Assembly (NCBI GenBank): GCA_964017235.1
Contig: OZ024934.1
Span: 88,688,706 to 88,752,705 of the forward strand
Reading direction: 5' to 3'
Origin: Sabellastarte sp. h YS-2021
Lineage: Eukaryota > Annelida > Polychaeta > Sabellida > Sabellidae
DNA: 64,000 nt
Each line of letters starts with the position of its first letter. Positions within the stretch are counted from its first letter, which is position 1. The translations under genes were made by a program, and so were the position numbers. Of this stretch, positions 24,879 through 52,202 are shown piece by piece. The notes under the pieces are model-generated. The model was not told the DNA's origin. It did no database searches and saw only the letters and a list, made by a program, of their open reading frames with translations.

Positions 24879-27059
24879 ATGGATTCACCAGGACAAAGGC
24901 GGGGATCGTGCGGCCATAAGATGGCTGGCTTTGATATGCATGAGAAGTGTGCTCGTTGTCGAGACAAAGGTCTGGGTAAAGATTCCTGCATTGTGGGAGG
25001 TGCGATATGCAAGATTTGTGACAATTTTACAGCAATTCAGCGTGAGATGCTGGCCACTCCACAGTATCAAATTCGCAAGGACAAAAAAGCAGGTTTGCTA
25101 GTGTCACCACGAGATGTAACTGTGTTGTCTCCAGTTAATTCTTCTCAACAGCCAGCTAGTACTGCGCATGCTCAGCAGACGATTTCTGAAGATGACAGTG
25201 CGCATGCGCAGGACCTCCCTGGGGGTAGCGATAATGTGAGTTCTTCAGATTTTGTTTCCAAAAAAGATTTTGACAAATTAAGTGACCAGCTAGACGAGAA
25301 ATTCTCTCGTTTTGAAGCACTCTTATCAAGAGGCAATATATTTGCTACCCCCAAAGTACCGGTTCAGGTTTCAAACCCACCGGTTTCTGATCAGCCATTC
25401 ATAGATCCTGCCTCTGCCCGAACCACCGGTCCGGTGCGGTTTCCGGCAGTACAGGCTAGTACAGGATCAGATGGCAAGAAAGATTCAAAGAAGAAGCACA
25501 AGTCTTCTCATCATAAATCTTCCAAAACAAAACCGGTTCCGGTTGAGGAAAATACCGGTCCGGTACAGAAAAAGCCCTCTGACACTGCACTTCAACAATC
25601 TAAACCGGTACTGGTCGGGGAGATGACCGGTCCGGTCAGGGCATACCAAACTGGCACCTTTGTACCCAAGGAACCGGTTCCGGTTGTGGATGGATCTTTT
25701 ACCGGTCCGGAACCGGCTGCACCGGCTGGGGAGCCGTTTATTAGAAACCTTGCTTCTGCTGGTGGCTCAGATGATATGTCCAATGTTGAACACCCCTTAA
25801 CAGATGTCTTGCCTGTGGCTTCAGACGAACCACTCTTTGGGGATCATACATCAACAGATGTGGATAGGGATCATACATCACCAGATGTTTTGGATAGCGA
25901 GGATGGTGAGCTTTCTGAATCAGACACTGATAAACCAGAAAAGAATGAAGAAATGAGTTACAGGGAAACAGTTCGTTCCATCAGGGCCTTTATGGGCTGG
26001 AACTTTATCCCAGACTTTGATTTTGAGTACAGTGACCCGGATAAGTCCAACAATCCGTGGCGTGGAAAAAATCCAAAGACAAGTTCAAAGGTGTCAGTAG
26101 CCATGCCAGCAGACGATTGGCTCTGTCAGAAGCTGGAGAGGATTAATCTGACTGTAGCTGAGGGTTACCCTTCCCGAAGTCAAGAAGCTGGTGGTTTGCG
26201 TACTGACCAATTCATACGCACCCCTAAACCACAGGATAAATGGTATCCCATGCATAAGTTAAAGACAGATGGTCCCCAGCGACCAGGTAGAAAGCTGTTC
26301 AACTGGCATGGTTCTGAGGCGAAACTAAATGCTCAATTCTCAAGAATTGTCAAACCAACTGCATATCTCGCAACAGGTCCCGTGTCTCGTCCCATATCGC
26401 AAGAAGTACTACGCAGATGGGAAAGGTGCGCCCGAGAGGGTACTTACACAGTGAACCATGCAGCTGGTTTCAGCAGATGCACTAGCGAGATTCAAGATCA
26501 GATGGCACATCACATAACTTTCCTACAGACTCATCTCAGTAAGGGCAAGTCAGCCAAGGAGGTGTCTGAAGCACTTAAGGAGTTAAGGGATTTATGTGCT
26601 TTCCACCAGAATGTATCTGTCTCTCTTGGGACAGCTCTACAGCACCTGGCTGATAGCCTTTTTGTGCAGCTGGGGAACTTCATTCTGATGCGTCGGGACT
26701 CCTATTTAGATCATGTTCGTCCCGGTATGAAGATGGACACTTGGAATGAACTGAGGAATGCTGCTCTTTTTGGATATGGGTTATTTCCCGACGCGGCCTT
26801 GAATGTCGCGGAACAAGATATCAACAAGTTTGAGACACAACATGTGTCGGTCCAGTCTCGAGTTGGTCCCCAGCACCAACAGAAGACCAAGTATCGCTAT
26901 AAACCGTATGAGAAGAAGGAGGCTAAGACCATGGTTCAGCCGTCATCTGCTCCTCAACAACCTTGGCGACAGTTTGGGTCACGAGGTCGTGGCCGTGGGC
27001 GTGGTTCTACTAACCACCGTTTTTCCAAGTATGCCCGGGGTGGCAAAAATTATAAATGA
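24879..27059 (+). CDS. Gag-like ORF1 of element B
   Basis: 726 residues. The N-terminus has a Cys/His cluster (C11, H13, H21, C24, C27, C37, C44, C47) that could bind zinc; the same spacing starts the gag of element C. Residues of about 120-300 are Pro/Ser/Thr/Lys-rich with repeated GPV and PVPV motifs encoded by ACCGGT-rich DNA. A conserved helical region covers about 370-660 (SYRETVRSIRAFMGW, ISQEVLRRWER, NFILMRRDSYLDHVRPGMK). The tail is basic and Gly/Arg-rich (SRGRGRGRGSTNHRF), suggesting nucleic-acid binding. The ATG at 24879 is chosen because C starts at the equivalent Met with the same peptide, SPGQRRGSCGH. The probable role is packaging element RNA. It ends at TGA 27057-27059; the frame is open after that stop. 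Confidence 0.85.
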   Translation: MDSPGQRRGSCGHKMAGFDMHEKCARCRDKGLGKDSCIVGGAICKICDNFTAIQREMLATPQYQIRKDKKAGLLVSPRDVTVLSPVNSSQQPASTAHAQQTISEDDSAHAQDLPGGSDNVSSSDFVSKKDFDKLSDQLDEKFSRFEALLSRGNIFATPKVPVQVSNPPVSDQPFIDPASARTTGPVRFPAVQASTGSDGKKDSKKKHKSSHHKSSKTKPVPVEENTGPVQKKPSDTALQQSKPVLVGEMTGPVRAYQTGTFVPKEPVPVVDGSFTGPEPAAPAGEPFIRNLASAGGSDDMSNVEHPLTDVLPVASDEPLFGDHTSTDVDRDHTSPDVLDSEDGELSESDTDKPEKNEEMSYRETVRSIRAFMGWNFIPDFDFEYSDPDKSNNPWRGKNPKTSSKVSVAMPADDWLCQKLERINLTVAEGYPSRSQEAGGLRTDQFIRTPKPQDKWYPMHKLKTDGPQRPGRKLFNWHGSEAKLNAQFSRIVKPTAYLATGPVSRPISQEVLRRWERCAREGTYTVNHAAGFSRCTSEIQDQMAHHITFLQTHLSKGKSAKEVSEALKELRDLCAFHQNVSVSLGTALQHLADSLFVQLGNFILMRRDSYLDHVRPGMKMDTWNELRNAALFGYGLFPDAALNVAEQDINKFETQHVSVQSRVGPQHQQKTKYRYKPYEKKEAKTMVQPSSAPQQPWRQFGSRGRGRGRGSTNHRFSKYARGGKNYK

Positions 27060-29355
27060 CAATCATTGTACAAACCCACACAACCAAATAATTCCAAAGA
27101 TAGTGGGTCAAAACATCAGCCATCTAAACCTTTCAAAGACTGTATACTCAAGAACTGCTGTAATTCCTGTTCCTATTGTTGTCGGTCCCGGGCAGCCGCA
27201 AAAGAAAGGCCTAAGTCCCGATCTTTGTCAGACAGAAATAAAACATGTCAAAAGTGCTTCTTTTGTCTCTCCTTGTCGTTCTGTCCCTCATGTACCAAAT
27301 GTCCACAGTGTTGCAGAAAATCCTCCTGTAGGATGCAGGTTGCACAGGTTCTGGGAAACGTGGCTCAGCCTGGGTTCAAATCCTCGGGTAGTCTCCATCT
27401 TGAAGGACGGTTACAACCTCCCTTTCAAGATGAGGCCCCCATTGACCAGGTGTCCTCTGATAATCAGCGGATACGCCAACCCTCGCAGAAACAAGTTTTT
27501 GAAGGAGGCGTTGCAGTCCCTGATTACAAAACAGGCCGTAGAAAAAGTAGTGGTTCGGGCTTCTCTGGCCTTTTACAACCGGCTGTTCATAGTTCCCAAA
27601 CCAAACAACAAATGGCGTCCAATCTTGGATTTGAGCAAACTCAATCTTTTCCTCCACTCGGAAACCTTCAAAATGGAAACTCCGGAGACCATCCGGCTAT
27701 CCCTTCAAAAAGGCGAATGGGTCACATCGCTGGATTTCAGCGATGCCTATTTCCACATTCCCATCAACCCAAGGTCGAGGAAGTATCTCCGGTTTCACCT
27801 GCACGGTCAAACCTTCCAGTTCAGGGCTCTGCCGTTCGGCCTAGCGACGGCTCCTTTGGAATTCACAAAGGTGGTGAAGGAGGTGAAATTGATGGCCCAG
27901 TCCAGGGGTATAAGGATCCACCAGTACCTAGACTGGTTGCTTCGAGCGCCCTTTCGGGAGGCTTGTGTGAACCAAACGCGGACCCTGATGGCTCTGTGTC
28001 AGCACTTGGGATGGTTAGTCAATTTGCAAAAGTCGGAACTTGTTCCCCAACAGGAGTTCAACTTTGTCGGTTATCATTTCGACCTCTCCAAGGGTCTAGT
28101 GAAGCCGACTCAGGAGAGGTGGCAAACCCTAACTCAAAAAATAAAGATGCTAATGAACAGAGACCATTGTTCGGTCCGAGAGTTCATGTCTCTCATAGGT
28201 TTGTTGACAGCCACAGAGAAACAGGTGGTTTCGGGGCGCCTTCACATGAGACCGATTCAGTGGCACTTGAAGAATCACTGGCACGTGCCAGAGGTACTAG
28301 AGAAGGAGATTCCTCTTCCCAGATCTTTGTACCCTCATCTGCAGTGGTGGCTGGACGAAGACAATGTGCTCAGCGGCCAACCTCTTCATCCTCTACAACA
28401 TGCTCTGCAGTTGTTTACCGACGCCTCAAACGAAGGTTGGGGCGCGCACTTAGGAGACCACACGGCAAAAGGAGTTTGGTCGGACTCAGAAAGCCAGTTG
28501 CACATAAACTTTCTCGAGCTAAAGGCGGTCCTTCTGGCCCTCAAGAAGTTCGAGCAACAGTGTTGGGGCCAGATCATTTTGATAGCCACGGACAACACAA
28601 CGGTTGTCTCATACATCAACAAGGAGGGGGGTATGAGATCAGGCTCACTTTGTGCCCTCCTCTGGAGACTGCTTTCCTGGTGCAATCGCAGACAGATAGT
28701 TCTAAGGGCCAGGCACATTCCGGGAAGGCTGAATGTGATAGCAGACAAATTGTCCAGGAGCACTCAGGTTATTCAGACAGAATGGTCCCTCCTGCAGGAA
28801 GTCTTCGACCACTTATGTGCCAGGTGGCACACTCCCCGAGTGGATCTCTTTGCAACAAGGTACAATCACAAACTACCCAAGTTTGTGTCCCCAGTACCCG
28901 ATCCACAGGCATGGAGAGTAGATGCTCTCAGCCTGAATTGGGAGAATATGGATGCCTACGCGTTCCCTCCTGTGTCTCTTTTGGGCAAGGTGGTGTCCAA
29001 GATCCTAGATCAGGGAGTTCACAGGTTGGTTCTGATTGCTCCAGGGTGGCCCAACATGCCTTGGTTCTGGGATCTAGTCAGCATGTCTGTTCAGATTCCT
29101 CTCTCCCTTCCAAACGTGGAGAACCTGCTGACCCAACCGTTCAATCAGTGTCCCCACAGAGATCTCCTAGGGCTCAACCTCCACGCCTGGCTCCTAGAGC
29201 CTCTAGCATACAGGCACAAGGATTCTCTAATGAAGTGGCAACGCGAATTGAGGCTCCTCAAAGACAATCAACCAGAGCCATCTATGAATCGAAGTGGTCC
29301 ATATTTGTCAAATGGTGCGAGTCACACAAGGTGGACTTCGGGTCACCTTCTTTAA
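26803..29355 (+). CDS. Reverse transcriptase / RNase H / MT-like ORF of element B
   Basis: 850 codons in +1 relative to gag and YR, overlapping the gag end by 257 nt and the YR frame by about 2.29 kb. The conserved part begins at about residue 173. RT motifs: FYNRLFIVPKPNNKWRPILD (258-276), SLDFSDAYFHIPI (309-321), RALPFGLATAP (341-351), then HQYLDW (373-378), where relatives have YLDDW. RNase H: FTDAS (538-542), LELKAV (571-576), ATDNTT (595-600), RHIPGRLNVIADKLSR (637-652); all four acidic positions are kept. The C-terminal region with VDLFATRYNHK (680-690) and APGWPNMPWFWDL (746-758) is the methyltransferase-like part known from DIRS elements. It is unclear how translation enters this frame. 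The missing Asp probably abolishes polymerase activity. Confidence 0.88.
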   Translation: MSRNKISTSLRHNMCRSSLELVPSTNRRPSIAINRMRRRRLRPWFSRHLLLNNLGDSLGHEVVAVGVVLLTTVFPSMPGVAKIINDNHCTNPHNQIIPKIVGQNISHLNLSKTVYSRTAVIPVPIVVGPGQPQKKGLSPDLCQTEIKHVKSASFVSPCRSVPHVPNVHSVAENPPVGCRLHRFWETWLSLGSNPRVVSILKDGYNLPFKMRPPLTRCPLIISGYANPRRNKFLKEALQSLITKQAVEKVVVRASLAFYNRLFIVPKPNNKWRPILDLSKLNLFLHSETFKMETPETIRLSLQKGEWVTSLDFSDAYFHIPINPRSRKYLRFHLHGQTFQFRALPFGLATAPLEFTKVVKEVKLMAQSRGIRIHQYLDWLLRAPFREACVNQTRTLMALCQHLGWLVNLQKSELVPQQEFNFVGYHFDLSKGLVKPTQERWQTLTQKIKMLMNRDHCSVREFMSLIGLLTATEKQVVSGRLHMRPIQWHLKNHWHVPEVLEKEIPLPRSLYPHLQWWLDEDNVLSGQPLHPLQHALQLFTDASNEGWGAHLGDHTAKGVWSDSESQLHINFLELKAVLLALKKFEQQCWGQIILIATDNTTVVSYINKEGGMRSGSLCALLWRLLSWCNRRQIVLRARHIPGRLNVIADKLSRSTQVIQTEWSLLQEVFDHLCARWHTPRVDLFATRYNHKLPKFVSPVPDPQAWRVDALSLNWENMDAYAFPPVSLLGKVVSKILDQGVHRLVLIAPGWPNMPWFWDLVSMSVQIPLSLPNVENLLTQPFNQCPHRDLLGLNLHAWLLEPLAYRHKDSLMKWQRELRLLKDNQPEPSMNRSGPYLSNGASHTRWTSGHLL
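27057..27065 (+). promoter_or_regulatory. Candidate stop-codon readthrough site, TGA-CAA-TCA
   Basis: The gag stop TGA is followed by CAATCA, which fits the CAR-YYA context known to promote readthrough after the tobacco mosaic virus type stop codon. The next in-frame stop is only at 30255-30257. Element C has TGA-CAG-TTA at the equivalent place, also CAR-YYA. The motif match is seen; readthrough is inferred. Confidence 0.5.
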
Positions 29356-30257
29356 CTCAGGTAGCGGAATTTCTCCTATTCCTTTTCAAGGAGAAAAATC
29401 TTCAACCTAGCACCATAGATGGCTATAGAACTGCTATAGCCGACAAAATTGGTTGTGACAAGGTTAATTTTGGTAAAGACGAAAACCTTACCCGCTTGCT
29501 AGACAGTTTCCATAGAGATAAACCCAAGGGTCTTCGAGGAGTCCCTAGCTGGAATCTGTCTCTAGTCTTGCATCAATTAACCCAGTCCCCCTTTGAACCC
29601 CTTCGAAAGGCGTCTCTGAAACATCTTACCTTCAAAACGGTGTTTCTCCTGGCTTTGGGCTCGGGCAAAAGAAGGAGTGAGATTCATGCCTGGGTACACA
29701 GGAACATTAGACATCAGGAAGATTGGGCTAATGTTTCTTTATTCCCTTCTCCTTGTTTCTTGTCCAAAAATCAGTTGGCTAAAGAAGGGCCTTCTTCAGT
29801 AGCTCCGGTAATTATTCCGGCCTTGGCCCCTACGTTGGATAAGTCTCTCAAGGAGGATAGAACCTTATGTCCAGTTCGGGCTTTGCGTTATTACCTGGAC
29901 AAGACCAAAGACCTCCGTTCCGGCAAACAGTTGGTCTTTGTGTCTTTCAAGAAGAACTTCAATAAGGACATCGCTCCTGCTACGATTTCTTCTTGGATTA
30001 AACAAACCATCTTGTTGTGCTATCAATTGTCCAATGAGGATGCACAACAATTACATCAGGTCAGAGCCCATGATGTGCGGGCCTTTGCAGCTTCTAAGGC
30101 TTTTCAAGGAGGTGTGTCCTTGGACCAGATCCTCTCAGCCTGCCACTGGAAGTCGCACAATACCTTCACCCAATTTTATTTGAAGGATGTAGCATGGGCT
30201 GATGCTGACCTGTACCATTTAGGACCAGTGGTCGCAGCCCAGCACATACGCGAGTAA
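27060..30257 (+). CDS. Cys-rich / tyrosine recombinase frame of element B, in frame with gag
   Basis: Open for about 1065 codons directly after the gag TGA and in the same frame. There is no good initiator at its start; TTG at 27066 is the first near-cognate codon. It begins with a Cys-rich module (about 27138-27335: CCNSCSYCC, CQKCFFC, FCPSCTKCPQCC, KSSCR) conserved in element C. A long Ser/Gly/Pro-rich segment follows, overlapping RT. The YR domain starts about 29250: TIDGYRTAIAD, SGKRRSEIHAW (catalytic Arg about 29670), AHDVRAFAAS (His 30069, Arg 30078), CHWKSHNTFTQFYLKD (nucleophilic Tyr 30177). The enzyme would integrate the circular cDNA. Expression could be by readthrough from gag, reinitiation or a separate transcript. 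Confidence 0.85.
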   Translation, partial: QSLYKPTQPNNSKDSGSKHQPSKPFKDCILKNCCNSCSYCCRSRAAAKERPKSRSLSDRNKTCQKCFFCLSLSFCPSCTKCPQCCRKSSCRMQVAQVLGNVAQPGFKSSGSLHLEGRLQPPFQDEAPIDQVSSDNQRIRQPSQKQVFEGGVAVPDYKTGRRKSSGSGFSGLLQPAVHSSQTKQQMASNLGFEQTQSFPPLGNLQNGNSGDHPAIPSKRRMGHIAGFQRCLFPHSHQPKVEEVSPVSPARSNLPVQGSAVRPSDGSFGIHKGGEGGEIDGPVQGYKDPPVPRLVASSALSGGLCEPNADPDGSVSALGMVSQFAKVGTCSPTGVQLCRLSFRPLQGSSEADSGEVANPNSKNKDANEQRPLFGPRVHVSHRFVDSHRETGGFGAPSHETDSVALEESLARARGTREGDSSSQIFVPSSAVVAGRRQCAQRPTSSSSTTCSAVVYRRLKRRLGRALRRPHGKRSLVGLRKPVAHKLSRAKGGPSGPQEVRATVLGPDHFDSHGQHNGCLIHQQGGGYEIRLTLCPPLETAFLVQSQTDSSKGQAHSGKAECDSRQIVQEHSGYSDRMVPPAGSLRPLMCQVAHSPSGSLCNKVQSQTTQVCVPSTRSTGMESRCSQPELGEYGCLRVPSCVSFGQGGVQDPRSGSSQVGSDCSRVAQHALVLGSSQHVCSDSSLPSKRGEPADPTVQSVSPQRSPRAQPPRLAPRASSIQAQGFSNEVATRIEAPQRQSTRAIYESKWSIFVKWCESHKVDFGSPSLTQVAEFLLFLFKEKNLQPSTIDGYRTAIADKIGCDKVNFGKDENLTRLLDSFHRDKPKGLRGVPSWNLSLVLHQLTQSPFEPLRKASLKHLTFKTVFLLALGSGKRRSEIHAWVHRNIRHQEDWANVSLFPSPCFLSKNQLAKEGPSSVAPVIIPALAPTLDKSLKEDRTLCPVRALRYYLDKTKDLRSGKQLVFVSFKKNFNKDIAPATISSWIKQTILLCYQLSNEDAQQLHQVRAHDVRAFAASKAFQGGVSLDQILSACHWKSHNTFTQFYLKDVAWADADLYHLGPVVAAQHIRE

Positions 30258-30638
30258 CTGGTATCCTTGAAAGGATAACTTGTATATAGTGTAAAGCGTT
30301 TAGAAGGAGTAGTGGGTTGTTTTAGTTGGCTCCTTCTTTTTTAGTTATCTTGTTTTGTAACCCCAGCGCGCAGTTCTCAACCGGAAGGGCTGGTGTGGGG
30401 TATGAGTTATTTCTATTTTATCCTGTTCTGCTTCCTTCGGAATCCTTGGGACTGAACTCTTACCTCCTCTCTCCTATAGGCCTAGCCCAGGTGGCTCGGT
30501 AGACGGCAAAAAAGAGGGGGGGGAACCAACTATGGTGTAGGGTATGGGAAGGATCCCTAACCCTTGGGCCGGAGGCCCAGAGTTCTGACAAGAGTCCCTG
30601 TTGAGTTTAGCTGCCCTCCATCCAATGGGTAGTTATTC

Positions 30639-30736
30639 TGCATCTGTCCACTAGGTAAGATATATTAACACAATAAAATGGAAAATTTAATAAGTAAATT
30701 AAATTTTTATAAGTTAATATCTTACCTAGTGGACAG
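30639..30736. repeat. Internal complementary region of element B
   Basis: CATCTGTCCACTAGGTAAGA...AATAAAAT joined at 30679/30680 to GGAAAATTTAATAAG...CTTACCTAGTGGACAG. The first half is complementary to the left terminus and the second to the right terminus, reproducing the circle junction. From 30258 to here is a GC-rich untranslated 3' segment. Confidence 0.9.
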
Positions 30737-30794
30737 AGGGATTCCCACCCTGCCTTCCCCGCAACAAACATTCCCAGGGGACTCAAACAGGGTG

Positions 30795-31019
30795 CAAACA
30801 AAAGGAGGAAGTACGCATGCGCGCGCACGCGCAGTGCACCGGCAGGGAGGCTATACAGCCACCTGGCGAGTAAACAGGACACTACCGGTCCGGGCCAGAG
30901 CCCAGCTCGAGGCGTTTTTCTCTAACGTTTGGCGGGACCGGCTGTGCGCCGGACAAATGCATCTGTCCACTAGGTAAGATATTAACTTATAAAAATTTAA
31001 TTTACTTATTAAATTTTCC
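30795..31019. repeat. Right inverted terminal repeat of element B
   Basis: The inverted partner of 24565-24768, with an additional outer AT-rich segment (TTATAAAAATTTAATTTACT and following) that is also present in the internal complementary region. Confidence 0.92.
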
Positions 31020-32209
31020 AAATTACTACAAGACTACTTGAAAACGTATTCAGAAAATGCATCTGCTGAAAGCTATTGGTTAGTCTTTGGTAGCTATCTT
31101 TGAACATACTGATGGCAGTAAAAAAGCCACTACCATACAGGCCACTAAACATATTGTCACAAAGCAACTTCCTGTGAGCACTTCTATTTTTGAACTGTAA
31201 AGCATCTTTTTCTTGAAAAAGTTCAGAAATGTCAAACATTTGCAAAAAAACCATTGTATAATTTTCCATGAAAAATCCAATGCAAAGATGTGAAGTCTCA
31301 GAGACTGAAAATTTCATGCAAAACAACTGTTAGTGGCTTTTTTTAAACTATAAAACAATCTAAATATATTGCTGCTAGCTTTACAGCAACTTCAAAATTT
31401 CAACACATGTACACGAATAAAACTGGTCGATGTAACCAAGCACTGCAAACCCTCGTCACACCTGGCCATCACAGAGTAAAACAACAAAACATGTAAAAAT
31501 ACAGGATGGCCAAGTAAGTCTGTAATACAGCCATGTAATTGCACTTTTGGATGAGAATGAGTTACATCTCAGACACAAGCATCTTGCACACACATACACA
31601 AAATCAACATGTGCGACATGACCAGAATAGAAAGACTTGTGTCACCAACTCTCACAGAAATGTCAGCAACACCGATTGAAGATCTCTTCAGCTTGTGCTT
31701 AATGATGCTGCACATACAATGACTTGGGGATGTACGCCCTTTCAACAGCCAAGGTCTATCAAATGTCGGTACAGGTTGCCAGTTCGTTCTGCATATTGCC
31801 AAGTTGAATTTTAACCGCCCAACCAGATGGAAGACCTGGTCAATGTTCTGATGCTCTATAACAAGAAACTGCTTTAATTCCACGTTGTTTCAATTTCTTG
31901 TGAGTAAAATCGATCTTTTCGATATCCAGTTGAAGACCTAACCTTTACATGATCCATTAAGCAGGGGTGGTAAGACGCACCGAACAATATGAGGATGCAA
32001 CAAGTCATTAGCCAAACGAAACAATGTAAATAACATGCCCACCAATCTTTTTGATCACAATTCTGCCATAATGAAATAGAAGTCATCTCTATAGATAAAA
32101 ACGCATTTTCAGCATAAAGGTATATTGCTGAGAGAGACTTTCCATAAAGAATCCAACACACTTGGTGGGGAACACAGGGTATCACTATAACTCTACACCT
32201 CTCTGTGAA
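31020..32209 (-). other. Downstream of PLK1 (probable 3' UTR), no other gene
   Basis: No homologous coding sequence on either strand. On the minus strand a variant poly(A) signal, ATTAAA, lies at 31878-31873, about 330 bp after the PLK1 stop, so part of this may be PLK1 3' UTR. The transcript end is not defined by the sequence alone. Confidence 0.4.
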
Positions 32210-51707
<19,498 letters not shown>

Positions 51708-52202
51708 CTTGACGATATGTATTTATCTGAGATATAAAGTACACACACACTTTCACATAAGTAACTTATAATTGTGTTTCAGTTAAGATTATCGTATTTT
51801 GTCACGAATTTTTGATTGTCTTTCACAAACTTCACTGTGGATTCAAATTTGTCACATTTCTATGTTAAATGTAACCTCACCGTTGATTGGCCATTGATTT
51901 TTATTTCTAAATTTTCATTGGCTGGTGGTTTGTTATGTGATGTTGGCGCTACCTGGCGGTTGCGAGTAAATGCAATTCGCAGGTGCGAAAGTAAACGTCA
52001 AAAACAATGATATTTGTGATTGAAAAAATGTATTTTGGCAAGATATAAACCGTACAACGATTCCTTGAAGTAAAATAACTACAGCGCTGGGCCATGGTAA
52101 ATAATGTGAACCCGCAAACCATTTTACTGAACCCGTCTGGACAAGATCCAGTTTCGGCGGCCTTTAAACGACAACAGTGACATCTACTTCCGTAAACAGA
52201 GA
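51708..52202. promoter_or_regulatory. Bidirectional PLK1-PINX1 promoter region
   Basis: 495 bp between the two divergent start codons. ATTGG (inverted CCAAT) occurs at 51886-51890 and 51917-51921, exactly 31 bp apart. TTCAAA at 51843-51848 reads TTTGAA, the CHR consensus, in the PLK1 direction. TTGGCGC at 51943-51949 is E2F-like. Paired CCAAT boxes about 31-33 bp apart with a CHR are characteristic of DREAM/MuvB and NF-Y regulated mitotic genes such as vertebrate PLK1. Motifs are seen; function is inferred. Confidence 0.6.

Larger units (their letters stand above)
24565..31019 (+). mobile_element. DIRS-like tyrosine-recombinase retrotransposon B (young, nearly intact)
   Basis: A 6455-bp element. 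Its order is left ITR, gag, overlapping RT/RNase H/MT-like and YR frames, internal complementary region (30639-30736) and right ITR. The two ITRs appear identical over about 200 bp. All major frames are open for their full length, so insertion was recent. The internal junction AATAAAAT|GGAAAATT predicts a left end at ATTTTATTG and a right end at AAATTTTCC, exactly as found at 24565 and 31019. CpG and ACCGGT are abundant, unlike the surrounding DNA. One defect is visible: a codon missing from the RT catalytic box. Confidence 0.93.

Noticed and set aside
24565..31019. LTR retrotransposon or Ngaro-type split direct repeats
   Set aside because: Termini are inverted, an internal complementary region is present, and a tyrosine recombinase replaces a DDE integrase; this is DIRS-type.
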